Origin: Bacteroidaceae bacterium | GTDB lineage: Bacteria; Bacteroidota; Bacteroidia; Bacteroidales; Bacteroidaceae | Direction: 5' to 3' | Assembly (NCBI GenBank): GCA_017546505.1 | Contig: JAFYWV010000122.1 | Coordinates: 22,564-86,563 of the forward strand | Length of the DNA: 64,000 bases | Shown here: positions 23,792 through 32,644 of the stretch, in pieces | How positions within the stretch are numbered: position 1 is the stretch's first letter | How the letters are laid out: every line of letters begins with the position of its first letter | Program-made: the position numbers and the translations under genes | Notes under the pieces: model-generated | Database searches by the model: none | The model's input: the letters and a program-made list of their open reading frames with translations, nothing else | What the model was told of the DNA's origin: nothing

Positions 23792-25783
23792 CTATGGTCT
23801 CTCCTTTATCACGCCCTTGCGATAAGCATAAAGCAAGCGCTCAAGGTCGGTAATCTTCACCATAATTCCACGGCCAATATCTGTATCACGCACCTTTTCG
23901 CGTTCACCCACTACCTCAACAATGTTTATTGTGCCTGCAATATCTGTTCCATTGAGAATAGCCTCCTCGGTAGAGGTGAACGGAGTAAGTTGCACCAATT
24001 CAAAGCCACGGCTGTGATAAACAAGCGTATAGCCCGCTATACCCGTACGATTGTGATAAATCTTTGAAAATCCACCGTCTATGACCATTAAACGGCCATC
24101 GGCCTTTATTGGAGTCTCACCCTTGAACACTCTCACCGGAACGTGTCCGTTTATGATGTGACGATGATTACCCTTTACACCAAACTCGTCGAGTATGTAA
24201 TCACAGACCTCGGCATTGTCGCGCAAAATGTAATACCACCCTTTAGGTTCTTTCTGCACCTCCTTGTCATCGAGCAGATAACGCTCGAATGTCGCCATCT
24301 TTGCCTTACCAAAGAGAGGAGACTCGGGGCCACACCACAAGTACCAGAAGAAGTCGGCATATTTTTCGCGTGTAGCCTCATCGACATCGCTGTCAAAAGC
24401 AGTGCGCGCCATACGCTCAACTTTCTTCATCAACTCCTTGCCCTTTACAGGAACGCCGTCAAAGACTACCTCGCGCATTGTACCATCCTCGTTGATGGGC
24501 ACTGCTGCGTGGAACATCAGGTTTGAATTATATATCACGAACATTCCGCCACGCATCAGCAGGCAATTGACGTGGCTCTGCAAACGCTCACTGCGCATAA
24601 ACGAGTGACGCAAACGGTCAACCACATCCTGTTCCTCGGGAGTGAGGGCGTATGGATTTTCGGGGTCGAGTGTTGGCCACAACTTGTCACCAAGTTCATA
24701 CTCCTTGCCATCGATGGTGATAATGCCGCGCTCCTTGTCGATAAACTCCATAAGGCAACGGTCCTTCATATTCCACTCGGGATGATTCATAGCAATCTGC
24801 CCCGAAAGCTTGAACTCAATGACGGAGATAGCCTTGTGCATCTGGGCAATGAGGCGCACATCCTTCTCGTTGAAATTGGTGCGCTCCTCGTCCACGCGCG
24901 GCTGGTATATTGTACAAGGGTCATCGGCATACTGTTCCATTGCGAAAGTGGCAAGCGGAACCATATTTATTGCATAGCCGTCCTCGAGTGTTGTGGTGTT
25001 GGCATCACGCAACGAGAGTCTCAGCACACTTGCTATACAACAAGTATTACCGGCGGCTGCGCCCATCCAAAGAACATCGTGATTACCCCAAGTGATATCC
25101 AGATGGTGATAGTCGCACAATGCATCCATAATATGATGTGCACCGGGACCACGGTCGAATATATCGCCAAGGATATGCAGACGGTCAACAATAAGCCTTT
25201 GTATAAGATAACAGAGCGCTGTTATGAAGTGTCCGGCACGGCCTGTACCGATTATCGTATCTATGATGACTTTCAGATAGGCCTGTTTGTTCTGATAGTC
25301 GTCACTCTCGTGCAACAACTCCTCGATGATATAAGCATACTCCTCAGGGAGGCTCTTGCGCACCTTGGAACGTGTGTATTTGGACGACACATTGCGACAC
25401 ACCACAATCAAGCGGTTCAATGAGCGCTCATAATACTCGGCAAGGTCTACATCAGACTGCCTGACAAGTTTGAGTTTCTCCTCGGGGTAATAGATTAAAG
25501 TACACAAATCTTTCTTCTCATCGGGCGATATTGTATCACCGAAAAGGTCGTTGACCTTACGTTTGATATTACCCGATGCATTACGCAGAATGTGCTGAAA
25601 TGCCTCGTGCTCACCGTGAACATCCGCAAGAAAATGCTCGGTGGGCTTTGGCAGATGCAGGATTGCCTCAAGATTGATTATTTCGGTTGTCACGCTCGAC
25701 ACTGTCGGAAAATCGCGCGCCAACAGACGCAGATAGCGAAGATCATCTTTTACTTCATCTATTGTTATGTGCTGTTTTGCCAT
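23792..25783 (-). CDS. fbp: Class III fructose-1,6-bisphosphatase
   Basis: A 663-residue metallophosphatase that hydrolyses fructose 1,6-bisphosphate in gluconeogenesis. The calcineurin-like metal motifs are in order: FLADVHGEHEAF, GDIFDRGPGAHH and TWGNHDVLWMGA, with later HIINGHVPV. Length and order fit the class III enzymes of Firmicutes and Bacteroidetes. It has its own -7 box upstream and a heptad repeat array just after the stop. Confidence 0.95.
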   Translation of the reverse strand: MAKQHITIDEVKDDLRYLRLLARDFPTVSSVTTEIINLEAILHLPKPTEHFLADVHGEHEAFQHILRNASGNIKRKVNDLFGDTISPDEKKDLCTLIYYPEEKLKLVRQSDVDLAEYYERSLNRLIVVCRNVSSKYTRSKVRKSLPEEYAYIIEELLHESDDYQNKQAYLKVIIDTIIGTGRAGHFITALCYLIQRLIVDRLHILGDIFDRGPGAHHIMDALCDYHHLDITWGNHDVLWMGAAAGNTCCIASVLRLSLRDANTTTLEDGYAINMVPLATFAMEQYADDPCTIYQPRVDEERTNFNEKDVRLIAQMHKAISVIEFKLSGQIAMNHPEWNMKDRCLMEFIDKERGIITIDGKEYELGDKLWPTLDPENPYALTPEEQDVVDRLRHSFMRSERLQSHVNCLLMRGGMFVIYNSNLMFHAAVPINEDGTMREVVFDGVPVKGKELMKKVERMARTAFDSDVDEATREKYADFFWYLWCGPESPLFGKAKMATFERYLLDDKEVQKEPKGWYYILRDNAEVCDYILDEFGVKGNHRHIINGHVPVRVFKGETPIKADGRLMVIDGGFSKIYHNRTGIAGYTLVYHSRGFELVQLTPFTSTEEAILNGTDIAGTINIVEVVGEREKVRDTDIGRGIMVKITDLERLLYAYRKGVIKERP

Positions 25784-25843
25784 AATGTATCCTTGAATTA
25801 TAACGCGCCCGAAAGCAAAAAAAACACCGCATAGGCGCTACTG

Positions 25844-25851
25844 CAAATTTA
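25844..25851 (-). promoter_or_regulatory. -7 box of fbp
   Basis: TAAATTTG on the minus strand, exact TAnnTTTG, about 60 bp before the fbp ATG. No clear -33 box. Confidence 0.5.
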
Positions 25852-25936
25852 CATATATTTTTTATAAAAAGAGACAGAAACGGCCTTTTTTAAAGAACTC
25901 AAAAATTTATTTTGAATTCATCCTCAAAAAGCGCCA

Positions 25937-27370
25937 TCACTCCTTGCGCAAGCGCGCCACAGGAATGTGCAGTTGCTCGCGGTACTTGGCCACTGTGCGG
26001 CGAGCAATATCATACCCCTGCGCTGCAAGTTGCTCTTGCAAGGCCTGGTCGGTCAGCGGGTTATACTTATCCTCGTTGTCGACAAGTTCCTTTATTACAC
26101 GGAACAGTTCATAGACAGATTGTGTTGTACCATCGGACATTGTAACACCATCACTGAAATAGTATTTCAACGGGGTCACACTCCACGGCGTCTGTACATA
26201 TTTGCTGTTGCAGACGCGAGAAACGGTGGAGATGTCCGCACCTGTCATTTTGGCGACATCCTCTAGAATCATCGGTTTCAGAAGAGCCTCATCGCCACCA
26301 CTAAGGAAATACTCTTTTTGCACAGAGGCTATGGCACGCATTGTGGAGAGCATTGTCATTTCGCGCTGCTGCACTGCACCAATGAAGCCTTTTGCAGCCT
26401 CAATCTTCTGTTTTAGAAAAAGTGTTGCAGCACGATGTTCGGCATTGTTACCCACATCCTGACGGTCGAGCATCTGCACAAAATCATCATTCACGCGCAA
26501 CGACGGTATATGAGCGTTGTTAAGCGACACATACACCTTGTCATCGGCAATATCCAACAGAAAATCAGGCATAACCTGTTGGCGGCTGACGCCAAGCCCC
26601 TCGGCAAACGATGCACCAGGCCGTGGGTTAAGCCTCACGATGTCTGCAATAGCATCCCGGCACTCATCGTCGGCAACGCACAGTTTCTCGGGGATAGCCC
26701 CCCATCGCTTGCCGGCAAAATCATCGTAACACTCGTCCAATATTCTTTTATGCAACGAAAAATCCTTGCCCGAAGCATTGCGCTGAAGTTGCAACAGCAG
26801 ACACTCCTTCAAATCGCGCGCAGCAACTCCGGCAGGTTCAAATGTCTGAATAGCCTTAAGCACCGACAACAGCTGCTGTTCGTTCGTAGATATGTTATTG
26901 TATATAAGAAGTTCGTCCTCTATCTCTGAGAGAGATTTGCGCAAAAGACCATCCTCGTCGAGTGTTCCTATGATATACTCTCCTATCAACATTTCATCGG
27001 GTGAGAGGGTCAAAGAGCCAAGCTGTTCCAGCAAAGTCTCTCCAAACGATACGGTGTCGCTGTACACAGCCTCCATAGAAGGCACATAACCACCTGAAGC
27101 TACAGGAATATCATCGTTGCCGCTGTAGTCATCTTCAGCATCGGACGAATAGAGCACATCGACATCCACAGCCTCACCCTGTTGTGGAGCAGCCTCGTCG
27201 GGTTCAACAGCGTCAAGGGCGGGATTATCCATAACCTCGCCACGCACTCTCTCCTCAATCTCAACTGTTGTCATCTCAAGCAGCTGCACTGCAAGCAGTT
27301 GCTGCGGCGACAAAGACTGGCTGAGAGTCTGCTGCTGTTGTTGTATTTGTGAATAGGAACTGTCGGACAT
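25937..27370 (-). CDS. rpoN: RNA polymerase sigma-54 factor
   Basis: A 477-residue sigma-54. The Gln-rich activator-contact region I is at the N-terminus (QTLSQSLSPQQLLAVQLLEM), an acidic region II follows (about 55-90), then the core-binding domain, and the RpoN box ARRTVAKYRE near the C-terminus recognises -24/-12 promoters. Enhancer-binding proteins are not in this window. A nucleoside-kinase gene lies 15 bp upstream on the same strand, so both are in one operon. Confidence 0.95.
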   Translation of the reverse strand: MSDSSYSQIQQQQQTLSQSLSPQQLLAVQLLEMTTVEIEERVRGEVMDNPALDAVEPDEAAPQQGEAVDVDVLYSSDAEDDYSGNDDIPVASGGYVPSMEAVYSDTVSFGETLLEQLGSLTLSPDEMLIGEYIIGTLDEDGLLRKSLSEIEDELLIYNNISTNEQQLLSVLKAIQTFEPAGVAARDLKECLLLQLQRNASGKDFSLHKRILDECYDDFAGKRWGAIPEKLCVADDECRDAIADIVRLNPRPGASFAEGLGVSRQQVMPDFLLDIADDKVYVSLNNAHIPSLRVNDDFVQMLDRQDVGNNAEHRAATLFLKQKIEAAKGFIGAVQQREMTMLSTMRAIASVQKEYFLSGGDEALLKPMILEDVAKMTGADISTVSRVCNSKYVQTPWSVTPLKYYFSDGVTMSDGTTQSVYELFRVIKELVDNEDKYNPLTDQALQEQLAAQGYDIARRTVAKYREQLHIPVARLRKE

Positions 27371-27385
27371 AATCTCTGCTTATTC

Positions 27386-29029
27386 TCAATATTTGAAACT
27401 GCTGCCGCCCAAGAACTCACGCGCCAAGGATGTGGGTGGCAATTCTTTGTCCTGCAAAGGTACAATATAATCCAAAAATCGCAAAAGCCTTTGCGCCTCG
27501 GAGTATTCGGAGCAGTTCTCGGGCACAGCACGAAGCATAGGTTCGGCCTGCGCCTTAAAAACAGCAAGTTCATAGAAAAGTGAGGAATTGAACATCACAT
27601 CGGCATTCTCTTGGTAAGGGAATATCCATTTTTCCTCACCGAGACGCACATCCGGCCAACGCATAATAGTCTCTTGTGCCGAATAGCCACGATACTTTGC
27701 ATCACGTATCATACGGCGCAGCAAGCGGTTGTCGGATGTCGATATGTAGTTGTGATAATCGAGTTTTATCGAAGTCAATGCCGATACATATATGCGGAAC
27801 TTGTCGCCATCAGCAACCTGAGAAGTAAGCATCGGGTTCAATGCGTGCGTACCCTCAATCACAAGCACCATCTGAGGCGTCAGTTTCAAGCGTTTGCCGT
27901 TGAACTCACGTTCACCGGTCTTGAAATTATACGTCGGGACATCCACCTCCTCGCCACGGAGCATACGGCTCAACGACTCGTTGAAGAACGGAAGGTCTAT
28001 GGAATATATCGATTCGAAATCGTAGTCTCCATCGGGTTTGCGGGGAGTATGCGTGCGGTTCACAAAATAGTCATCAAGCGATATCGCGTATGGTTTCAGC
28101 CCGCAAGCAAGCAGCTGTATACTCAAACGCTTGCTGAAAGTTGTCTTGCCCGATGATGAAGGCCCGGCAATGAGCACAACCTTTGCATTGCGATGCAGTA
28201 TTTCATCGGCAATCTGCGACAGACGGCGTTCCTGCAACACCTCGGACACATTCACCAGGTCTATTCCATAGCCGGCACGCACAGCCTTGTTGAAATCTCC
28301 TATTGTCTCAACACCCATCTTCTGATGCCACTGCAAACGCTCCTCAAAGAGGTCGTGCAATTTCTCCTGCGGCACTTTATCCTCAAGCTCTGTCGGACGT
28401 TCCTTGTTTGGAATACGCAAAAGGATGCCGTCGTCATACTTTTCAATTTCAAACAGTTTTATATAACCGGTGGAGGGCACCAGACCGTTATAGTAGCTGT
28501 CGACATACCCGTCAAGCTCGTAATAGCTTGTATAAAGATGGTCGTATGTCTCGAGCAGACGCACTTTGTCCACACGGCCTATGCGTTCAAAAATATCAAT
28601 TGCCTCGGTTGTGTGACACTCCACCCTTTTGAACGGGATATCACTGTTCACAATGCGACGCATCTTCTCTCTCACCATAGCGACCTGCTCGTCACTCACC
28701 GGGATATCCATACGACAGTAGTAGCCTTTTGAAATAGCATTCTCAAAACGCACCGTCTCGCCCGGAAAGAGCTCATTCATAGCCTTCATAAATATGAATG
28801 TGAGCGAACGGACATACATACGCATTCCATCGTCGCTGCGCACATCTATGAACTCCACATCCTTATGGCGGTTAAGCCTCAACGCCAACCCCTCTGTAAC
28901 ATTATTCACACGTGCGGCAATCACGCCGTATGGCATATCAAGCCCCATTGCATCATACACATCGAGCAACGAGACTCCGCTGTGGAACTCTTTTGTCACG
29001 CCATTGTTCTTGCAGAAAACACGTATCAT
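27386..29029 (-). CDS. TGS-domain uridine/nucleoside kinase
   Basis: A 547-residue protein. The N-terminus resembles TGS and threonyl-tRNA-synthetase second additional domains (GVSLLDVYDAMG). A P-loop kinase domain of the phosphoribulokinase/uridine kinase type begins at about residue 285 (VLIAGPSSSGKTTFSKRL) with YAISLDDYFVNR and VLVIEGTHALNP. The combination is widespread in Bacteroidetes and annotated as nucleoside kinase; the real substrate is not established. A heterodox HxxxH motif (HTTEAIDIF) lies in the editing-like domain. Operon with rpoN. Confidence 0.88.
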   Translation of the reverse strand: MIRVFCKNNGVTKEFHSGVSLLDVYDAMGLDMPYGVIAARVNNVTEGLALRLNRHKDVEFIDVRSDDGMRMYVRSLTFIFMKAMNELFPGETVRFENAISKGYYCRMDIPVSDEQVAMVREKMRRIVNSDIPFKRVECHTTEAIDIFERIGRVDKVRLLETYDHLYTSYYELDGYVDSYYNGLVPSTGYIKLFEIEKYDDGILLRIPNKERPTELEDKVPQEKLHDLFEERLQWHQKMGVETIGDFNKAVRAGYGIDLVNVSEVLQERRLSQIADEILHRNAKVVLIAGPSSSGKTTFSKRLSIQLLACGLKPYAISLDDYFVNRTHTPRKPDGDYDFESIYSIDLPFFNESLSRMLRGEEVDVPTYNFKTGEREFNGKRLKLTPQMVLVIEGTHALNPMLTSQVADGDKFRIYVSALTSIKLDYHNYISTSDNRLLRRMIRDAKYRGYSAQETIMRWPDVRLGEEKWIFPYQENADVMFNSSLFYELAVFKAQAEPMLRAVPENCSEYSEAQRLLRFLDYIVPLQDKELPPTSLAREFLGGSSFKY

Positions 29030-29054
29030 ACAATCTGTTTTTTATAGTGATACA

Positions 29055-29062
29055 CAAATATA
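29055..29062 (-). promoter_or_regulatory. -7 box of the nucleoside kinase-rpoN operon
   Basis: TATATTTG on the minus strand, exact TAnnTTTG, about 25 bp before the ATG. TTTG candidates upstream are at 14 and 22 bp, not the ideal 19. Confidence 0.5.
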
Positions 29063-29135
29063 AAAACAATTGACGCCAAAAGAGCAAAACGGGACAAATA
29101 TTTTTATAATTTTAAATATAATTCACTTTCCACTA

Positions 29136-29166
29136 TTTGAATTTACACAAACAATGTATAAATTTG
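29136..29166 (+). promoter_or_regulatory. Promoter of the ATPase-DUF4435 pair
   Basis: TTTG (29136-29139) and TAAATTTG (29159-29166) with exactly 19 bp between, the best full promoter in the window. The leader is short (about 17-20 nt). Confidence 0.7.
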
Positions 29167-29189
29167 CTTGCAACAGAAAATAATGCATT

Positions 29190-30014
29190 ATGGAAAAGAT
29201 GGCACAATACATAAAGAGCATTGAGATTGATTCGTTGTGGAGCAATCGCAAACATATCTTTTGGGAACTGCGCCCCGATGTAAACATACTGAGCGGAAGC
29301 AATGGCGTGGGAAAAAGCACAATCATCAACCGCTCGGCACGCCACCTGAAGATAATGCGCAAAGGGTTGCTGACAAGCACCCCCGAAGATGGTGTAAGGA
29401 TAACATTCTACCCGGATGATGCCACAAGCATCAACTTCGACATCATCAGCAGCATAGACCGTCCGATAATGAATGGCGATATGCTCGAAAAGATACCCGG
29501 CGCCGATATACGCACAGAGCTCGATTGGCAACTCTACAATCTCCAGCGCCGCTATCTCAACTACCAGGTGAACGTGGGCAACAGAATTATCTCACTGCTC
29601 ACAAGCGGCAACCCCGACGACCAACGCCTTGCCACAGAACTGACAAAGCCCAAGAAACAGTTCCAGGACCTTATCGACGAATTGTTTGCCCCCACAGCAA
29701 AGACCATAGCACGCGACAGCAACGAGATATTCTTCAACCAATATGGTGAAAGACTATCGCCATACGTGCTCTCATCGGGCGAAAAACAGATGCTTGTCAT
29801 TCTGCTCACAGCCCTTGTGCAGGAGAACCGCCCCGGCGTAATACTTATGGACGAGCCCGAGATTTCACTGCATATCGAATGGCAGCAACGTCTCATAAGC
29901 CTTGTGCGCACACTAAACCCCAACACGCAGATTATATTGTGTACACACTCCCCCGCGATAATTATGGACGGATGGATGGATGCTGTAACAGAGATTGAAG
30001 ACATAACAAGATAA
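29190..30014 (+). CDS. AAA/ABC-type ATPase of a PARIS-like pair (AriA-like)
   Basis: A 274-residue SMC/ABC-like ATPase. Walker A SGSNGVGKSTI (about residue 37), signature VLSSGEKQMLVIL, Walker B GVILMDEPEISLH and switch histidine THSPAI are all intact. It lacks the long coiled coil of RecF/SbcC and is shorter than characterised AriA proteins because its helical insert is small. The next gene on the same strand encodes a DUF4435 protein, the pairing seen in PARIS, where AriA senses phage anti-restriction proteins and releases the AriB nuclease. The pair may instead have a housekeeping role in Bacteroidales; sequence alone cannot decide. Confidence 0.8.
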   Translation: MEKMAQYIKSIEIDSLWSNRKHIFWELRPDVNILSGSNGVGKSTIINRSARHLKIMRKGLLTSTPEDGVRITFYPDDATSINFDIISSIDRPIMNGDMLEKIPGADIRTELDWQLYNLQRRYLNYQVNVGNRIISLLTSGNPDDQRLATELTKPKKQFQDLIDELFAPTAKTIARDSNEIFFNQYGERLSPYVLSSGEKQMLVILLTALVQENRPGVILMDEPEISLHIEWQQRLISLVRTLNPNTQIILCTHSPAIIMDGWMDAVTEIEDITR

Positions 30015-30052
30015 GAGTAAAGAGTAAAGAGTAAAGAGCAAAGAGCAAAGAG
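30015..30052 (+). repeat. Heptad tandem repeat after the ATPase stop
   Basis: GAGTAAA three times, GAGCAAA twice, then GAG. The array starts on the base after the stop codon and fills about half of the gap to the DUF4435 gene. Copy-number change would alter the spacing of the two genes. Confidence 0.85.
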
Positions 30053-30096
30053 TTGAAATAAATCCTCTAAAAGGCAAGAATAAACATAACTGAGAT

Positions 30097-31092
30097 ATGA
30101 AAAGGCTTACAGAATATCTCAACTCAAGTTTTGTAGAGGCGGCAAACTCACTGCGCCCCAAGAGAGCCGCACAACGCATCATAGCATACGTCGAGAGCTA
30201 TGACGACATCTCTTTTTGGCGTTCCGTTTTCAACGAGTATGAGAGCGACAAGATACATTTCGAGATAATGCTGCCGGCACGCAGCAAACTCACAAAAGGC
30301 AAGAAACAGGCTATGATGAACCTGCTTGGCAAAGCCTACGGACGCAATATGATAGCCTGTGTCGACAGCGACTACGACTATCTGTTGCAAGGCGCAACAT
30401 CAACTTCGCGGCAGATGCTCGAAAACAGATACATACTGCACACATACGCCTACTCCATAGAGAATTTCCGCTGCTTTGCCGACAGTCTGAAGCAGGTGTG
30501 CGTACTATGCACACAGAACGACAGCAACGTCATTGACTTCAAGGAGTTCTTCAAGCTCTACTCACGCATCTGTTACCCACTGTTCGTTTGGAACATTCTG
30601 CTCTACCGGCACAAGGACACAAAGACAATGAGCCTGCTACGGTTCTGCGAAATTGTACGCCTGTCATCGTTCACCGTCGCCAACCCGGCAAATTCACTCC
30701 AACAATTGAGTAACCGCGTGAACCACAACATAAAACTATTGGAAAAACAGTTCCCCACAATGGGCGAGGAGTATAAAAAACTGGATGAAGAGCTTGCCAC
30801 GCTTGGCATCAACCCCGACGAGACATATTTCTACATACAGGGGCACCACATTATGAACGGTGTGACAATGCGCATTATGCAACCCGTGTGCCGTCACCTG
30901 CGCAGCAAGCGCGAGGAGGAGATAGAGCGTTACGCCTATCACCGGCAACAATATAACAACGAACTTGCATCCTACCGCCACAGCCAGTGCGACGTAGCGA
31001 CAATGCTCAGCAAGAACACCGACTACAAGAGCGCACCACCCTACAAGCGGTTGAAAGCAGACATAGAAAAATTGTTAGGTACAATCAAATGA
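30097..31092 (+). CDS. DUF4435 TOPRIM-like protein of a PARIS-like pair (AriB-like)
   Basis: A 331-residue protein. The TOPRIM-like core is at the N-terminus: the acidic residue in IIAYVESYDDISFWRSVF (about residues 27-44) and the D-x-D in IACVDSDYDYLL (about 87-98) would bind metal. DUF4435 is the domain of AriB, the toxic tRNA-cleaving nuclease of PARIS. The middle (SIENFRCFADSL) also matches this family, while the C-terminal 130 residues are helical and not recognised. The gene is 82 bp downstream of its ATPase, separated by a heptad repeat, and ends in a strong hairpin. Activity is inferred from the family. Confidence 0.75.
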   Translation: MKRLTEYLNSSFVEAANSLRPKRAAQRIIAYVESYDDISFWRSVFNEYESDKIHFEIMLPARSKLTKGKKQAMMNLLGKAYGRNMIACVDSDYDYLLQGATSTSRQMLENRYILHTYAYSIENFRCFADSLKQVCVLCTQNDSNVIDFKEFFKLYSRICYPLFVWNILLYRHKDTKTMSLLRFCEIVRLSSFTVANPANSLQQLSNRVNHNIKLLEKQFPTMGEEYKKLDEELATLGINPDETYFYIQGHHIMNGVTMRIMQPVCRHLRSKREEEIERYAYHRQQYNNELASYRHSQCDVATMLSKNTDYKSAPPYKRLKADIEKLLGTIK

Positions 31093-31123
31093 AGCAGAAG
31101 TCGTGGACTTCTGCTTCATTTGA
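31085..31123. terminator. Terminator after the DUF4435 gene
   Basis: A perfect 18-bp stem (arm TCAAATGAAGCAGAAGTC) with a GTG loop, overlapping the stop codon. Located between converging genes, so it may also end trkH transcription. Confidence 0.8.
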
Positions 31124-31186
31124 TTTAGAAAAAAATCCTTTTCAGGGAACCTTTTTGTAATATATTTCTTGACGTATATACACCGC

Positions 31187-32641
31187 TTATCTTCTTTTCC
31201 AGAACACCGGAGTCAAAAGCAACAGCACTGCAAAGAATTCAAGACGGCCGACAAGCATCTGGAATGCACTGAACCACTTTACCACAGCCGGCAGTGGCGC
31301 AAAAGAATCCATTGGGCCATAATTGCCAAGCGCCGGACCCACATTACCCACAGACGCCACCGAAAGGCTGAAGGCATCAAGGAAATCCACACCAAAAGCC
31401 ATATTCACAAACAACCCGGCCACAAGCATAAATATATATATTACCGTGTAGGCAAGGATTGCCGACTGAACAGATGATGGAATTATGCGGCCGGTCATTC
31501 GCACCGGAATAACTGCATTTGGGTGAACAATGCGCTTGAACTCATTCCACATCACCTTATACAGGATTGATATACGGGCACACTTCATAGCACCGGATGT
31601 TGAGCCCGAACAAGCGCCGATGAACATCAGCGCACAGAGCAACAGCCACAAAAGCGGCATCCAAACGGCATAATTGACCGTTGCAAAACCGGTAGTTGTC
31701 TGCAACGACACCACCTGGAACAGCGAAGCACGCAACGAGCCCTCGACACCTAAATCGGAAGTAAAAACAAGCGCCACTCCAATAATCACGGAAAACGCAG
31801 CAGCCACCATCAGATAGGTCTTGAACTCGGTATCGCGCAACAGCGCCATTGGACGCACCTTGAAAATAGCAAGGTAGAGCAACGATAAATTCACACCCGA
31901 GACGAACATAAAGAATGTGAGTACATACTCTATTGCCGGCGAGTCAAAAGCAGCAATGCTTGCCTGCTTGGTAGAGAATCCACCGGTTGCAATAGTGGAC
32001 ATTGAGTGACACACTGCATCGAACCATCCCATCCCGGCAATACGTAGCGACACGGTACAGGCTATGGTAAGAGCTATATATATTGTCAATATCCAACGTG
32101 CCGTAACAGAAATGCGTGGATGCAGTTTAGAGCGTATGGGACCTACCGATTCGGCCGAGAAAAGATTGACATCATTCAAACCGAACATCGGGAACACCGC
32201 CACGGTAAAGAACACAATACCCAAGCCACCTACCCAGTGCGTCATCATACGCCAAAAGAGGATAGACTTTGGCAATGCCTCAATATCCTGCAGGATTGTA
32301 GCACCCGTTGTAGAAAAACCCGACATTGTCTCAAAGAAAGCATCGGTGAAGGTTGGAATGCTGCCCGTGAGCATATAGGGCAATGTGCCGAAGAGCGAAA
32401 AGACAACCCAACACAACGTCACGACAACATAACCGTCCTTGCGGGATATACTCCTTTCGCCACCCTTGAAGAATGTCACAAGCGAAAGCCCCGCAAGCAC
32501 TATTATACCCAACGAATAGAGCAGCGGTTTAAGCGTTGCCTCGCCATAGTACAGCGAGACTGCAACACCTCCCAAAAGGAACGCCGCTTCAATGAAGAGC
32601 AACATTCCAAGAATACGGAATATTACTTTAGGGTGAAACAT
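31187..32641 (-). CDS. trkH: Trk potassium uptake channel subunit
   Basis: A 484-residue K+ channel of the TrkH/KtrB superfamily with four pore-like repeats. Selectivity-filter glycines are visible in MSGFSTTGATI, IATGGFSTKQ, LQTTTGFATVN and SVASVGNVGPALG. About ten membrane helices. It starts 3 bp after trkA stops, and dxs is upstream, so the operon runs dxs-trkA-trkH. TrkA controls gating by binding NAD(H) or nucleotides. Confidence 0.93.
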   Translation of the reverse strand: MFHPKVIFRILGMLLFIEAAFLLGGVAVSLYYGEATLKPLLYSLGIIVLAGLSLVTFFKGGERSISRKDGYVVVTLCWVVFSLFGTLPYMLTGSIPTFTDAFFETMSGFSTTGATILQDIEALPKSILFWRMMTHWVGGLGIVFFTVAVFPMFGLNDVNLFSAESVGPIRSKLHPRISVTARWILTIYIALTIACTVSLRIAGMGWFDAVCHSMSTIATGGFSTKQASIAAFDSPAIEYVLTFFMFVSGVNLSLLYLAIFKVRPMALLRDTEFKTYLMVAAAFSVIIGVALVFTSDLGVEGSLRASLFQVVSLQTTTGFATVNYAVWMPLLWLLLCALMFIGACSGSTSGAMKCARISILYKVMWNEFKRIVHPNAVIPVRMTGRIIPSSVQSAILAYTVIYIFMLVAGLFVNMAFGVDFLDAFSLSVASVGNVGPALGNYGPMDSFAPLPAVVKWFSAFQMLVGRLEFFAVLLLLTPVFWKRR

Positions 32642-32644
32642 ACT

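Noticed and set aside
24572-25423. A 283-codon open frame on the plus strand
   Set aside because: It lies wholly antisense to fbp, whose motifs are intact, and its residues (many Cys, His, Tyr and Ile in no pattern) look like a shadow frame.
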